NCBI GenBank assembly: GCA_963662175.1
Contig: OY759221.1
Coordinates: forward strand, 33,664,045-33,728,044
Length of the DNA: 64,000 nt
Origin: Aradus depressus
Taxonomy: Eukaryota > Arthropoda > Insecta > Hemiptera > Aradidae
Direction: 5' to 3'
Made by a program: the position numbers and the translations under genes. Below the pieces are notes generated by a model. The model saw only the letters and a program-made list of their open reading frames with translations, was not told the origin of the DNA and made no database searches. Below are positions 1-10,632 of the stretch, piece by piece. The first letter of the stretch is position 1, and the number at the start of each line of letters is the position of its first letter.

Positions 1-49
1 GGCCAAAGTTCCATTACAAAGGACCTTGAAAAAGTAAAGTTGTAAACTC

Positions 50-165
50 AATTATTTTTGATATAATATATAGTATATATACTATACAATTCAAAAATTC
101 GAGATGAGTTTTCAACTGAATTTTAAGTTTCAAGGTCCTGAACCCAATTTGGCCACTTGAACCAG
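50..165 (+). repeat. Family C repeat, 5' fragment
   Basis: The stretch around 101-150 (ttcgagatgag, ttttcaactgaatttt, aagtttcaaggtcct) matches the 5' part of the family C repeat whose longest copy is at 17737-18525. No coding capacity is seen. It is truncated on the left by AT-rich sequence. Confidence 0.5.
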
Positions 166-199
166 TAGAAATCGAAATTTCACAAAGACCACAAACAAT

Positions 200-465
200 A
201 ATTGAGTGGTTGACGCGAAAAAGGTTCTAAACGCCAAAATAACACTTCCTTCCTCTGCCATGTTGAGAACTACTGGTGGCTGTTAGAACCTTCTTCCATG
301 AGGCCCAACGCTGACGTGGGCTCAATACTACCAACTGCTGCTGTAACGGCAAAAAAAAAAAACTTCCTTACACAGTCCCTAGAGACCTATAGAACCTGAT
401 TCCACAGAAATCTCATTTTCGACTAAAGTGGCGCTTAGAACCTTTTTCGCGTCAACCACTCAATT
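200..465. mobile_element. 266-bp MITE with 36-bp terminal inverted repeats
   Basis: Positions 200-235 and 430-465 are inverted copies with one mismatch in 36 bases. The ends read aattgagtggttgacgcg on one side and its complement on the other. The interior is non-coding and contains an A run near 350-361. This is the architecture of a miniature inverted-repeat DNA transposon. I cannot fix a target duplication, so the superfamily is unassigned. Confidence 0.75.
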
Positions 466-1223
466 CTTTTGTGCTACTTGCTACATTAACATGATCCTGT
501 CGTTCTTTTTTGTCACGTGATGGGCTCTTTTTTTTTTTATTTAATTTATTTTTAATAAATAGTAATAAATAAACTCAATTTTCTATGTGATTTGTGTGAG
601 TCTTATGGAAAATGGCTGTCTTCATTGGGAAAGTGGAACTGTGTGGCCTTGTTAACTTTTAAAAGGGAAAACTGTCTGATATGTTGGCGCCGTCCTCCCA
701 CCCATCTTCAGAGTATATACTTATGTAGAACTCCATATAGTTGTTATGTACCTTAAATTCATTCGGTTCGGTGTAATCTCATCTGCCGATTGTTTTTTCA
801 GTCATCAACTGTAGGTACACATGTCTCGTTCCGGATGCAATATATCAAAATTTCAGCCTGATCAGTCCAATGGTTCACTGTCCATCCTTTGCAAGTCAAA
901 TATCATGTCATTTTTTCAGACATGCTTGACTTATCTAAAAACGGTTGGTTCTAGGGACTGTACAATATATGCTGAAAGAAAAGTTTACTTTATATTTTTC
1001 AGTGTACCTACTATAATTGATATATAACGTATATTTTTGAAAAACTTGTTTTTTATATTATATTTTTAATCCGGTGTTTTTTTTTATATTATATTTATTT
1101 AAAAAATAATCATTCGCCGCTCATGGTTCCAAAGAACTTTCCCATAGGGCTTTCCAGGCCACTTTCCCAGGTGGGTTTTGAAGAGTTGAGCAATGCTTCT
1201 CATTCGATTAGACATATTTTAGA
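466..1223. other. AT-rich stretch, no gene seen
   Basis: Homopolymer-rich sequence without a convincing coding region. About 75 bases near 1001-1080 (including tataacgtatatttttgaaa) recur at 10960-11035, so at least that part is another dispersed repeat. The 68-codon open frame at 821-1027 has no recognisable domain and overlaps this repeat. Confidence 0.5.
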
Positions 1224-1495
1224 TGTTACTTCGCCAGCTAAACGACGGGAAGTTATGTAATCGATTAAAAATTCGATGCGGAGTTTTCAACAGAATTTCA
1301 TGTTTTCCGATCTACAGATTCCAAATTAAAGAAAAAAAATGATGTCTGTGTCTGTGTGAACACGATAACTCCCGATGGAATGATATATCGACCTTTATAT
1401 ATGTGCGACCTGAACCCCATAAGGGCAGAACCTATCAATTTTCACTCAAATCGGCCAAAGAGAAGGGGAGGACATAACCTGTCAAATTTCTAGGA
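1224..1495 (+). repeat. Family A repeat, 5' half
   Basis: It begins with the decayed hairpin start (acttcgccagc ... gggaagttatgtaatcg) and continues through the attcgatg/gagttttca block, a TGTCTGTGTCTGTG block and the gataactcccgat block in the family order. It stops near the cggccaaagagaagggg block. Confidence 0.7.
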
Positions 1496-1725
1496 TATAC
1501 CTTTCTCAATTCAAGAACTCTAAAGTTGGCTACTCACTTGAGAAGGAGGTTCGGGGGTGGGGAAGCGAACGGTCCGAACCACTAGACGCCCCGAATGAGC
1601 GCTGAGCCACCCATTCGGGGCAACTCCAAGTCCAGTCTTTGTCCGCCACCATGGTGCGGAACAATCTAGCTATTGCTAGCTTTAGTTTTATTTTATTTAT
1701 CACTTTGAAAGAGAAAAAAAGATGA

Positions 1726-1986
1726 TGGTGGCTGAAAGAAATTTATTTGGAAAGGAGCAACGCGGAGTTTTTAAAAACAATACGTTTTGAAACGGACGAT
1801 ACTTTCAGAAACTTTACTAAGATGTCGCCACAGGATTTTTATTTTTTATTGAATAGTATCAGGCCAAAAATTGAAAGGCAAGATACCTCATTTAGAAAAT
1901 CTATATCCGCTGAAAAACGCCTCGCTATAACTCTCCGATTTCTGGCGACTAGCGACTCCTACTCGAGCCTGCAGTACCTTTCTATC
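1726..1986 (+). pseudogene. PIF/Harbinger transposase N-terminal fragment (HARBI1-like)
   Basis: The frame through 1726-1986 reads WWLKEIYLERSN, then MSPQDFYFLLNSI, then FRKSISAEKRLAITLRFLAT and DSYSSLQYL. This order matches the region N-terminal to and entering the DDE domain of Harbinger transposases and animal HARBI1: the RRWW start, the MSP.DF..LL helix, then the AEKRLAITLRFLATGDSY.SL block. A TGA at 1723-1725 stands where the first Arg of RRWW is expected. Homology stops after SSLQYL, so the catalytic domain is absent. In the living enzyme this protein cuts and joins the transposon ends. This copy is clearly dead. The assignment rests on motif recognition only. Confidence 0.65.
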
Positions 1987-2189
1987 CTGTACGCCTTGGG
2001 GCTTTCTATTTTTTTCTTTTACATTCATCAATATTAACTTACATTTTTGATGCAATTGTCCTCCATTCATCTTCTTTTTTTTTATATTGTTACAACAAAC
2101 ATTTTTTGGGACCCAAAGTACAGGTAAACTTTGAAAATTCCCCAAAAAAGTTAAGACTTGGTCCTGCGACCACTCCATTTTTTTAAACT

Positions 2190-3040
2190 GAGATGAGAGA
2201 GAAGGAGGAATAAAAAAAAAGGGAGCGTTTGCTCATTAGGTTCGAAGCGTTAAGTCAAAAAACCGTGTCCATAGCACGCGTGCTCACATTGATGTACCGA
2301 CTTCTCTCGTATCGGGCTGAGCGCATTCGCATCCGAATGCTCACCACCCAGTACACACCTGAGCATTCGAGCGGCGAACGTATGCTCATTCTGGGTGAAT
2401 GCTCAGCTTAATACTCAACTATTAATTTTGAATTAATTTCGTGCTGAAGTAGTATATTGTGCTGATTCACCGACTTTTTTTTTCATGTTTGCACAGTAGG
2501 TCTTTTGACTGCTATTTAAATCATATCTTTTGAAGGGTTCGAAAAAAACAAAACATATATTTACGTTTGCTTTTTACTTTTTCTAGGTTGAATAAGACAG
2601 GTTAGGAAGTAGGAGGCAGCCTAGAAGGCTGGTTCTAACAAAACGTTCGTCTCTGATACAATTTAAAAAAAATGGCAGTCAAGGCCTCAGCTCCGGAGTT
2701 GTGTAGCCTCCGGGGACAGAAATAGGCCATCCCCAACAAACAGAACAAACCAAACAATCCGTTCAACAATGGCAACAATATTTGGACAAACAACAACCCA
2801 GCTAGGATGTTCCTTAAATAGAGAGAGAGCGAGTGTTTGAGTGGGATGAAAGAGGAGTATTGGGAAGATAGGCAGACCCTCATACCATGCATGCTCTACA
2901 TATCAGTATTGGCCCAATACAAGGCTCTCGCTAGGGATTGGATTAGGGGGAGAGGGAATACTTATTTGGTTTGTTCGCGCTGGGGAAGTAGATTGCCGTT
3001 GATTCAACTACGAATTGTGTTTCTTATTTTAATTACTTAA
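2190..3040. other. Unassigned stretch, includes a block of inverted CATTC words
   Basis: No gene is recognised. A relatively GC-rich block at 2250-2410 carries repeated and inverted copies of gagcattcg/cgaatgctc (for example gctgagcgcattcg near 2318 and gaatgctcagc near 2397). This could be a subterminal region of a DNA transposon, perhaps the same Harbinger. The rest is ordinary AT-rich DNA with short meaningless frames. Confidence 0.4.
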
Positions 3041-3516
3041 TAAAAAAAATTTAGGGCGCTAAAAAGGCGTTGCCACAGAAGTTAATTTTTTAGGATAATG
3101 AAAATATTATGAGATAATAATATAAGTATTATACCCCCTCTCCTTGCCCCAAAAAAAACCAATCAAATGCTTGAGCTAAAAATTAATAACTGACTAACCT
3201 AGGGGCTTATTAATCCTCATACTAAATTTTGTGTCGGTACTTTCATTACGTTGGCAGTTGTTAGTGTTTCGAGTCGAGACTCCCTCCTCTCATCCCCTCC
3301 ATTCCTCCGGCCGATTGCGCTGATAATTTATAGGTGTTATAGGGTTTTGAATTTAATTATAAAATTTCATGTCGATACATTCATTTGAACGACAGTTATT
3401 AGAGTTTTTGTGTTAACTCTCCAAAATCCTTTTGTCAATTTAGCTGAAAATCAATAGATGTCGTTATAGGGTGCTGGATTCAATATATACCATTTCGTAT
3501 CGATACATTCATTCTA

Positions 3517-4399
3517 CGATAAAATCCACAATATGGTGTTAAGCGATCGGTGACTTAAAGTGCGCGAGATAGTGGAGACCACAGGCATATCACAAGGTGC
3601 AGTATTTTCAATTTTACACGAAACATTGGGTGTGAAAAAAGTTTCAGCAAGATGGGTGCCTCGTTTGCTCACAGAGGAGAATAAACGCAATCGTGTGGTG
3701 GACTCTCAGGCTATTTTGGCGCTTTTTCGTCGCAATCCGGATGAGTTTCTGCGTCGATACATAACTGTGGATGAAACATGGATACTCTACTAAACTCCAG
3801 AGACAAAGGAACAGTCAAAACAATGGGTTTTTATAGGCGAACGGGCTCCGAAGAAGGCGAAGACGGTGAAATCGACTGGAAAGGTTATGGCCACAGTTTT
3901 TTGGTATGCACGCGGAATTATTTACATCGATTACTTGGAAAAAGAAAAAAAAACAATAAACAGAGAGTATTATGCGTCGTTATTGCACCGGTTGAGTGAA
4001 GAAATCAAAATTGAATGTCATTTGAAAAAGAAAAAAGTCCTCTTTCATCAAGACAATGCATGGGTTCACACCTGTGCAGTTTCAATGGCTAAATTCGTGG
4101 AATTAAAGTTCGAATTGTTTCAAAATCCACCGTATTCGCCAGATTTGGCCCCCATTTCCAAACTTGAAAAAATGGCTCGGCGGACAACGGTTCGACACGA
4201 ACGAGGAGGTAATCGCCCAGACAGATGCCTATTTTGAGGACCTTCTGAAATCTTACTTTTTGGACGGGTTAAAAAAGTTGGAAAAACGCTTAGAAAATTG
4301 TATAGAGCTAAAAGGAGATTATGTTGAAAAATAAAAGAAAATATACCCAAAATACTTTGTTTTTTAATCTTTTTCTAAGGACTTATTGAACGACCCTCG
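3517..4399 (+). mobile_element. Tc1/mariner element, 5' part deleted
   Basis: The element lies between two TA dinucleotides (3515-3516 and 4400-4401), the mariner target duplication, inside a family A repeat. The right end ttattgaacgaccctcg is a typical mariner terminus. At the left only cga survives next to the TA, so the left inverted repeat, 5' leader and first DNA-binding helices are missing. The length of 883 bp compares with about 1.3 kb for intact mariners. The transposase remnant is listed separately. Confidence 0.85.
3560..4339 (+). pseudogene. mariner transposase, disrupted
   Basis: Conserved blocks appear in order: the second helix-turn-helix (VREIVETTGISQGAVFSIL), the linker ARWVPRLL, the first catalytic Asp in VDETW, the second in HQDNAWVH, then YSPDLAP, and the C-terminal ending LKGDYVEK followed by TAA at 4332-4334. 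The enzyme is a cut-and-paste DDD transposase. Three lesions are visible. The N-terminus is gone. A TAA at about 3791-3793 follows WILY, with the same frame continuing as TPETKEQSKQW. A short deletion after YSPDLAP near 4155 shifts the frame and removes the residues that normally carry the third catalytic Asp; homology resumes in another frame at FPNLKKWLGGQRFD. The protein cannot be active. Confidence 0.9.
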
Positions 4400-4794
4400 T
4401 ATCTGGAGTTATCATGCTCACAGACAGAGACAGATTTTTTTTTTAATATTTGGAATCTAGAGGTCGGGAGTATATGAAATTCCGTTAAAAACTCTGCATC
4501 GATTTTTTAACAGATTACTTAACTTGCTCTATACTTCATATAGCTGATAAAGTTATAATTTGGCTTTTGGAAGTGTTGAGTTGGTGGCTAAGTGAAGAGC
4601 GTCGCGGGCAGCGAACCTATTTGGGTTAAATCTATATTTGTAGGGGCGGCCCTGCTTGAGAGCCTGCCTCTTCTTGCTCCAGAATAGTTCCATGTTCCAT
4701 GTGGAATCTCGCCCAAAATACCTATTTCAGAATCCGAATTCCAATGATCCTTTTCTGTGGGTGTGTAGTAGAATTATTGTGCCTAAGGGGATTA

Positions 4795-5175
4795 TTCTTG
4801 TTATTAAGACAAAGGTATAAGGAAATATTGTAATCGTTCAAATTTCCGAGATCGAGTTTTTAATGACTCCAGAACACGTTTTGACCGATCTCGCGGAAAC
4901 TTGAAATTTGAAATAAAGATGTCGCATTTGCTAAATGTGTTCTGATCAGATTTTGACCGAAAACTGATAAAATTGAGACCACTTTATTTAGGGGCGTAAG
5001 AATATTTTTGAAAATACTTTACTTTTATTTAGGACATATTATAAAATTTCTTGAAGTAAAAGTTGTAGAGGAAACTAGGAACGTTTTACACCCAATATGA
5101 TTCTTTGCAGTCGCCCGCTTTGCAAGATACATGAAAGAAGGAAAACGCCAACATATATACTTTCATATATCCAGG
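4795..5175 (+). repeat. Family C repeat, split by a hAT MITE
   Basis: Blocks aaggtataaggaa, ttccgagatcgag and tgaccgatctcgcgg are in family C order. The copy runs into the MITE at 5176, and its 3' segment (taatgctagtatgaaatg) resumes at 6065-6115 after the duplicated tatccag. Confidence 0.65.
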
Positions 5176-6064
5176 CAGGGGCGTTTCCAGTGGGAGCGCG
5201 TGCTCCCCCCCCCCCCCCCCCCCTGGCCGGAGCAAAAAACCAAGATACAAATTAAATAAACTAAAAAAATAGTTTTTATTAAAAATGGATTTCTTGCAAG
5301 TTACCAATAGGATCTTCAAATTTCCCGTGCATCTGATTCCTAAATCAGCTATCAGCTGTTACATAAATGTACATCTACAAAACAAGTCATATTACATTTA
5401 TTTAAATATATGTATATGAATTCGATCATTTCATAACCCTCTCTCAAAATCGTCATTTATGTTATAATTTATAGTCTTAAAGCTGATTTTACATGCGCAG
5501 TAAAAAAGCAAAGCGCAGCAGCAGCAAATGCACGCTATTGGATGTGAGTAATTTAATTCTAAAAGCACAGAAACCATAGCTTGCATTTGCTGCTGCTGCG
5601 CTTTGAATTTTTGCTGCTCATGTAAAGTCAACTAAAGTATTACAGTCAGTGGTTACTTCAGGGGGAGCTTCTAGAGGTCCGAGTCTCCCAAATTAACAAC
5701 AAAAATAAATAAAACGTTGGTTTTTTAAAAAATATTGTCTATTTTACAAATAATATATAATATGGGAGTACTTTCGGTATTGCTACCATCTTCAGCCACG
5801 ACTTAACAAATACTGGAGCCAAAATCGTGGCTGAAGATGGTAGCTATACCGAAAGTACTCCCATATTATATATTATTTGTGAAATAGACAATATTTTTTT
5901 AAAAACATACGTTTTATTTATTTTTATCAAGTGTTTCACAATATCTCTGCAAAAAATGTTAAATATCATTAATAACAAAAAGTCTGCAGCGCTAACCACC
6001 CCCCACCCTCGTAGCCTAACTTTGCCCCCCCCCCCCCCTGTTCAATATCCTGGCTACGCCTCTG
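5176..6064. mobile_element. hAT-type MITE (family D, copy 1) carrying a foldback insertion
   Basis: The left end caggggcgtttccag and right end cctggctacgcctctg are the inverted termini common to many hAT MITEs. Flanks are tatccagg (5168-5175) and tatccagt (6065-6072), an 8-bp target duplication with one mismatch. The size is 889 bp against 641 bp for the copy at 21071-21711; the difference is the foldback element at 5706-5967 inserted inside it. A C run (5203-5223) lies near the left end and another near 6026-6038. An internal hairpin built on cagcagcagcaaatgc and its complement lies at about 5490-5625. No transposase is encoded. Confidence 0.85.
5706..5967. mobile_element. Foldback element FB-1 with hammerhead-like motifs and 14-bp TSD
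   Basis: Arms 5708-5801 and 5825-5918 are inverted copies of about 94 nt around a 23-nt centre. Each arm ends toward the centre in the motif CTGAAGA, then a GGTA/TACC hairpin, then GAAAGT. The element sits inside the hAT MITE between attaacaacaaaaa (5692-5705) and attaataacaaaaa (5968-5981), a 14-bp duplication with one mismatch. The right side carries an extra tail ending tttcacaatatctctgcaa. No protein is encoded. The TSD length and hammerhead-like motif suggest a Penelope-type or retrozyme-type non-autonomous retroelement; that assignment is inference. Confidence 0.75.
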
Positions 6065-6115
6065 TATCCAGTAATGCTAGTATGAAATGATTTTGAGTGG
6101 GAGGGAGAGTGTTTT

Positions 6116-6469
6116 TCACAATTTTCAAAATGGTAGCTTGATAAATTTAATTTAAGTTAATAGAGATGGAGGGGTCTTAGTAAAAGTGGATGAAGAGCTC
6201 ATGAACAGCCCACTCTCAATGCTGCCATCTTTAGTTAAATTATCAAACTATAAGAAAAAGTTCCTTAGACCTATGGAAACAGTTATAAAGTTAAGTATGA
6301 AGTAAAGTATTAATGAGTCCCGCTCTTTCATAATGTTAGCCAGGTCACCCTCAGTCTTGTAAATAATGTGATTTTTCCAATTTCACAATATTCAGACTTA
6401 TTTCTTATATTAGTTTATTTCGTCCATACCTAAACAGAGTGAATGATAGTCAAAGTGAACATTTTCTAA
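6116..6469. other. AT-rich stretch, no gene seen
   Basis: No coding region or recognised repeat apart from short similarity to other intergenic stretches. Confidence 0.4.
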
Positions 6470-6990
6470 GGAGGTATGAATTAATCAATTACGTTTTCGC
6501 TCTCCCTCCCAAGCCAATTGATCATTTGAGCTAATATTCAATTTTTGCCGTACATAGTGGCTTCTAAATCATTGATAATTATTGGGGTTTTTCAGTTGAC
6601 CCCCTTCTCTCATCGTCCCCTTCCCTTCAGTTGATTTCGCGGATAATTGATGTCGTTATATGGTTTTGAATTTAAATTTTAAAATTTCATGTCGATACAT
6701 TCATTTCAACGACAGTTATTAGAGTTTTTTTGTTAAGGCTCCCCCCTATTCTCCCCTTTGCTTTAGTTGATTTGGATGAAAATCAATAGGGTTCTGGATA
6801 CACATATAAAATATTGTGTCATTCTATCGGGAGTTACCGTGTTCACAGATACACTCACATTTTTTTAAAAATTTTTGAAATCAGGAGGTCGGAAACATGA
6901 AATTCCGTTGAAAAGTCAGAATGGAATTTCTGACCGATTTCATGACTTTCTCTATACTTCGTATAGCTGAAGACGTAAAAATGTCGGTGA
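6470..6990 (-). repeat. Family A repeat, nearly complete
   Basis: Reverse-strand copy from the ggggagagcgaaaacg end through the central units to the cttcgtatagctg 5' hairpin. It is followed directly (6985-7020) by the 3' end of another A copy (gtcggtgaatcacg...gtacttccccagc), a head-to-tail junction of two copies. Confidence 0.7.
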
Positions 6991-7361
6991 ATCACGTCAA
7001 TGTACTTCCCCAGCACGAATTAAACAATAATCGACCCTGTATGACTCTTTCCTTAGGCCCAAGGAACGTTTTCTCAAGATGGCAGCATTGAGAAGTCTTC
7101 TATCGAACGGATTCATTAATAACACCAGGATGAAGAGGAAGTTTGTGCAATATTTGTTTTGTTCCATTTTTCTTGTTAATCCACACGGATGTGAGGGTTT
7201 GCCTATATTGAGATAAGGAGTGATAATGAAGGGGCCGAAAGATAAGAGTGAGATACGGTCATTAAACTGAACAATGATTTATTATTAACATACTATCTAC
7301 AGATAAACACTGTTCAGTGTTCAGTCAATGTACATAGTCTCAATACCCGATAGGGTAGGTT

Positions 7362-7480
7362 AAGTTAAGGGGGTTAATAACTTCAGGGATCAATATCTAT
7401 TGATTTTCACCCAAATCAACCAAAGCAAAGGGGGGATTAGAGGGGGGATTAGGGGGGGGACTTAACAAAAAAAACTCTTA
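7362..7480 (+). repeat. Family A fragment
   Basis: Contains the tattgattttcacccaaatc and ccaaagcaaagggggg blocks of the family, then loses similarity. Confidence 0.5.
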
Positions 7481-7607
7481 TAACTGACATTTAAATGAAT
7501 CTGCTAACTTAAATTTGTTAAGATTTAATAAAAACTTCCAATAGCGTAAATATATTTTAAACAACTTCTAAGTTGAGGAAGGCGGACATATTGTGGAAAC
7601 TTGTAAT

Positions 7608-7682
7608 AATTAAATAAAACAAACTTATTTTTGAAATATGGAATAGACAATATTTCAAAAATAAGTTTGTTTTATTTAAATA
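7608..7682. repeat. Short palindrome related to foldback family
   Basis: The arms aataaaacaaacttatttttgaaat (7612 onward) and their complement (about 7651-7678) flank a centre reading ggaatagacaat. The tagacaatat word also occurs in FB-1 and in the copies near 9675 and 19747, so this is likely an outer-arm remnant of that family. Confidence 0.5.
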
Positions 7683-7699
7683 TATTTTATAATTCGCTG

Positions 7700-8240
7700 C
7701 TATACGATTGAATTTAATCTTAACTTTGAAATATTTCCCATTCTTTGAAGCGCTATAACTTTATTCGTATTAGTCCTATCTCAAATCTGAGAACATACCA
7801 TGGATTCGAAATTTAATAACGAACGTTATTGGTAGGAACCAATTTTTCGATAGAACTAAAAGTTTTCGAGTAAATCAAGGAAACCTCTAAAGATACATGT
7901 TTCAAAACGACATTTCAGTGCATTTTTGGCGTATATCTCGCAAGCCGGCTGACCTGCGAAGTATTGTATTTCATAGAAAATGTGTCCCTCGAAATGTATC
8001 TTGTAAAATGTACTTAGGCCCCAAAATAAAGTAGTCAGTTCTAAGTTAGCCCATGTGATTTTTTCATTCCAAATTTCGAATTTCATTACTACAATCGTTT
8101 TTACATATTACTACATACAAACATCAGACTTAATCGCAAAAATATTCAAAACGTGAAAATCCGTTGAAAACTCGGATTTTTGCACGATTACAATACTTCC
8201 TTATACTTTTAGTATTGTATTTTAGTATGCTTTTATATAT
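7700..8240 (-). repeat. Family C repeat
   Basis: Reverse-strand copy. Blocks include ggaaacctctaaaga, ttcaaaacgacattt, gtatatctcgcaag and, at its 5' hairpin, acaatacttccttatac near 8190. The small open frames on it have no domain. Confidence 0.6.
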
Positions 8241-8246
8241 ATAATA

Positions 8247-8860
8247 TGCATGCCCCCCCCCCCCCCCCCCTGGCCAGAGCAAAAAACCAAGTTAAAAATT
8301 AAATAAACTAAAAAAATTGTTTTTATTAAAAATGGACTGTTTGCAAGTTACCAATAGGATCTTCAAATTTCCCGTGGGTCTGATTCCTAAATCAGCAATC
8401 AGCTGTTACATAAATGTATATGTACAAAAAAGTCATATTACATTTATTTAAATATATATGAATTCGATCATTTCATTTCCTCTCTCAAAATCGTCATTTA
8501 TGTTATACTTTATTCTCTTAAAGCTGATTTTACATGCGCAGTAAAGATGAAAAAGCGCAGCAGTAGCAAATGCTATTGGATGTGAGTCATTAAATTCTAA
8601 AAGCACAGAAAACACAGGGTGCATTTGCTGCTGCTGCGCTTTGCAATTTTGCTGCTCATTTAAAGTCAATTTAAGTATTACAGTCAGTGGTTACCTCAGG
8701 GGGAGTTCTAGAGGTTCGAGTCTCCCAAATTAATGACAAAAAGTCTGCAACGCTAACCACAGAAACTGCGGGCTGTGCCCTGGGAGTCTATACCCCCCAC
8801 CCTCGTAGCCTAACTTTGCCCCCCCCCCCCCCCCTGCTCAAAATCCTGGCTACGCTTCTG
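8247..8860. mobile_element. hAT-type MITE (family D, copy 2)
   Basis: Same interior as the copies at 5176 and 21071: a C run at 8254-8270, tggccagagcaaaaaacc, the cagcag/ctgctg hairpin at about 8545-8660, a second C run (8819-8834) and the right end cctggctacgcttctg at 8845-8860. The left terminal repeat is not recognisable, so the copy is truncated or decayed there and no target duplication can be shown. Confidence 0.7.
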
Positions 8861-9100
8861 TATAGCTAGAATTAGGTCTCATTCCCCTCAAGTTGACTTG
8901 AAGTAAACCTTGAAATATATAAGTACATTTCAAATAAAATAAAGTGTCGAGAAAGTACTTTATGGTTCCAAGTTCACTTCAGAGAAGTACTTAAACCTCT
9001 TTTACCTGTACTTCGTCCTTCGACCGTCACTTTAAGGTACATAGACAATGTTTTATTACTGTTGGTCTCGGAAGATGCCATCCTGCATTTTTTTCCTATA

Positions 9101-9394
9101 GTCGAAAACGTGGGTTCGAATCCCGACCGAGGTCCTTAGTTTATTTTATCTGGGAGGTAAAATAAGCTTAAGCATATCGTCCTTTGGATGGGACGATAAG
9201 CGATGGTCCCGAGCCTGTACGATGTCTGGTACTCGTTAAAGACCCCTGACCGAGGTGAATAAAAATTAAGGATAGGCAAAATTTAGGATTCCCACAGTAG
9301 AGACGGGCTCATGTCCGCCAGAGTGACGAAAGAGCGCTCTGGTAGTAGGCGATATGACCTCGTAGTTATAGCCCGTGCATGAGTCATAATAATT
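9101..9394 (+). repeat. S1 SINE, 5' truncated
   Basis: Starts inside the tRNA-like head just before the B-box (gggttcgaatcccg) and runs through the body to gcatgagtcataataat. The A-box half is missing. Confidence 0.8.
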
Positions 9395-9497
9395 TTCTTT
9401 CCAAATCTCAAAATTATTTTTAAACCAATTATTTGAATTGTTCTAATTTTTTGTTGAGTAGCATAATAAGTGTTGATTATTACAGCCAGTTTTTCTC

Positions 9498-9652
9498 CAG
9501 AGGTGTCTTCTTTTATTGACAATATTTCGGGAAACTTCTACGTCCCGTCTTCTGGTCACTATGATCTATTAACGTTCCTTAGTGACCAGAAAACAGAGAC
9601 ATAGAAGTGTCCTAAAATATTGTCAAAAAACAAAAAAAATAAGACATCTCTG
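9498..9652. mobile_element. Foldback element FB-2
   Basis: Arms 9498-9563 and 9580-9652 are imperfect inverted copies. The outer ends read cagaggtgtcttc / agacatctctg. The inner motif on the reverse strand is CCAGAAGA, a GGGAC-type hairpin, then CCCGAAATATTGTC. The same layout is seen at 48025-48209. Confidence 0.65.
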
Positions 9653-9671
9653 AAACAAAATGGTGGGAAAA

Positions 9672-9788
9672 TCAACATTGACAATATTTTAAAAAAACAT
9701 ATGCTTTCCTTTATTTTTTATTAAATGTTTCACAATATCTCTGCAAAAAATGTTAAGTATCCCAGAGGTGTTTAAAAAACACAAAGTT
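9672..9788 (+). repeat. Foldback tail next to an S1 SINE
   Basis: The block gacaatattttaaaa...tttcacaatatctctgcaa...agaggtgttt is the right tail of FB-1. The same tail in the same position relative to a reverse S1 SINE occurs at 19741-19858, so tail plus SINE may have moved or been duplicated as one unit. Confidence 0.6.
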
Positions 9789-10100
9789 ATTATGACTCAT
9801 GCCCGGGCTTTAACTACAAAGTCATATCGCCTACTACCAGAGCTCTCATTTGTCACTCTGGTGGACATGAACCCGACTCCTGCTATGGGAGTTCTAAATT
9901 TTGCCTTCCCTAAATTTATATTCACGTAGAGTAGGGATCTTTAATGAATACCTGACATCGGGCTCGGGATCATCGCTAAACGTTCCATCCGGACAGCGTA
10001 CCTCCCAGATAAAATAAACTAAGGACCTCGGCCGGGTTACGAACCCGCGATCTTGAGCTCAGTAAGCAAGCATGCATACCACTGAGCAACCGGCGCCCTC
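9789..10100 (-). repeat. S1 SINE, full length
   Basis: Reverse copy from the tail (ttatgactcatgcccggg) to the head (ccggcgccctc), including complements of the B-box (gggttacgaaccc) and A-box (actgagcaaccgg). Confidence 0.9.
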
Positions 10101-10396
10101 TTAAGATACACAATAATGTAATAAACTGTAATACAATTTCTTTATAGATAATAATATTCAAATAATTTGATAAATTACACGTAATAATGTGGAATGTCCT
10201 TGACCATACCATACAGATCCTACTATACCTAACCTATTTGACCAAAATAAAGGTAAATGTGTCACTAACCTGTTTAGACTTATTAATAGAGTAATTATAC
10301 AGGTATTACACTTATTATGTATGGAGTTATTTTCTTTTTGAATTTTGCAATCGTATGTATGCATATTTGCAAAAATTGTGATACGAATGACTAATA

Positions 10397-10622
10397 CAAT
10401 AGCGATGTAAGACAAGCCATTGGCCTCTTGTTTCCTTATTTAAATAGTGAAGTGTGGTTTTTGTATTCCAAATAAAAATCTACAGTTCGTGGGTTCCAAT
10501 CCTGGCAATAGCGATGTAAGACAAGCCATTGGCCTCTTGTTTCCTTATTTAAATAGTGAAGTGTGGTTTTTGTATTCCTTATAAAAATCTACAGATCGTG
10601 GGTTCCAATCCTAGCAGGAGCT
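10397..10622 (+). repeat. Two tandem 109-bp units with a tRNA-like B-box
   Basis: The unit beginning caatagcgatgtaagac at about 10398 recurs at about 10507, with only a few changes. Each unit ends with cgtgggttccaatcct, which resembles a pol III B-box (GGTTCRANTCC). This may be the head of a further SINE type, duplicated in tandem; only this locus shows it. Confidence 0.6.
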
Positions 10623-10632
10623 CTTAGGTTTT

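Larger units (their letters stand above)
3130..4556 (-). repeat. Family A repeat, interrupted by mariner
   Basis: 3130-3516 and 4402-4556 are the two halves of one reverse-strand copy. The left half ends in tcgatacattcattcta and the right half resumes tctggagttatc...gctcacagac, the normal family continuation. The mariner at 3517-4399 sits between them at a TA. Confidence 0.7.

Noticed and set aside
5431..5631. Gln-rich small protein (MTLHEQQKFKAQQQQM)
   Set aside because: The same frame recurs in all three hAT MITE copies and is produced by the CAGCAG/CTGCTG hairpin; no sign of selection for coding.
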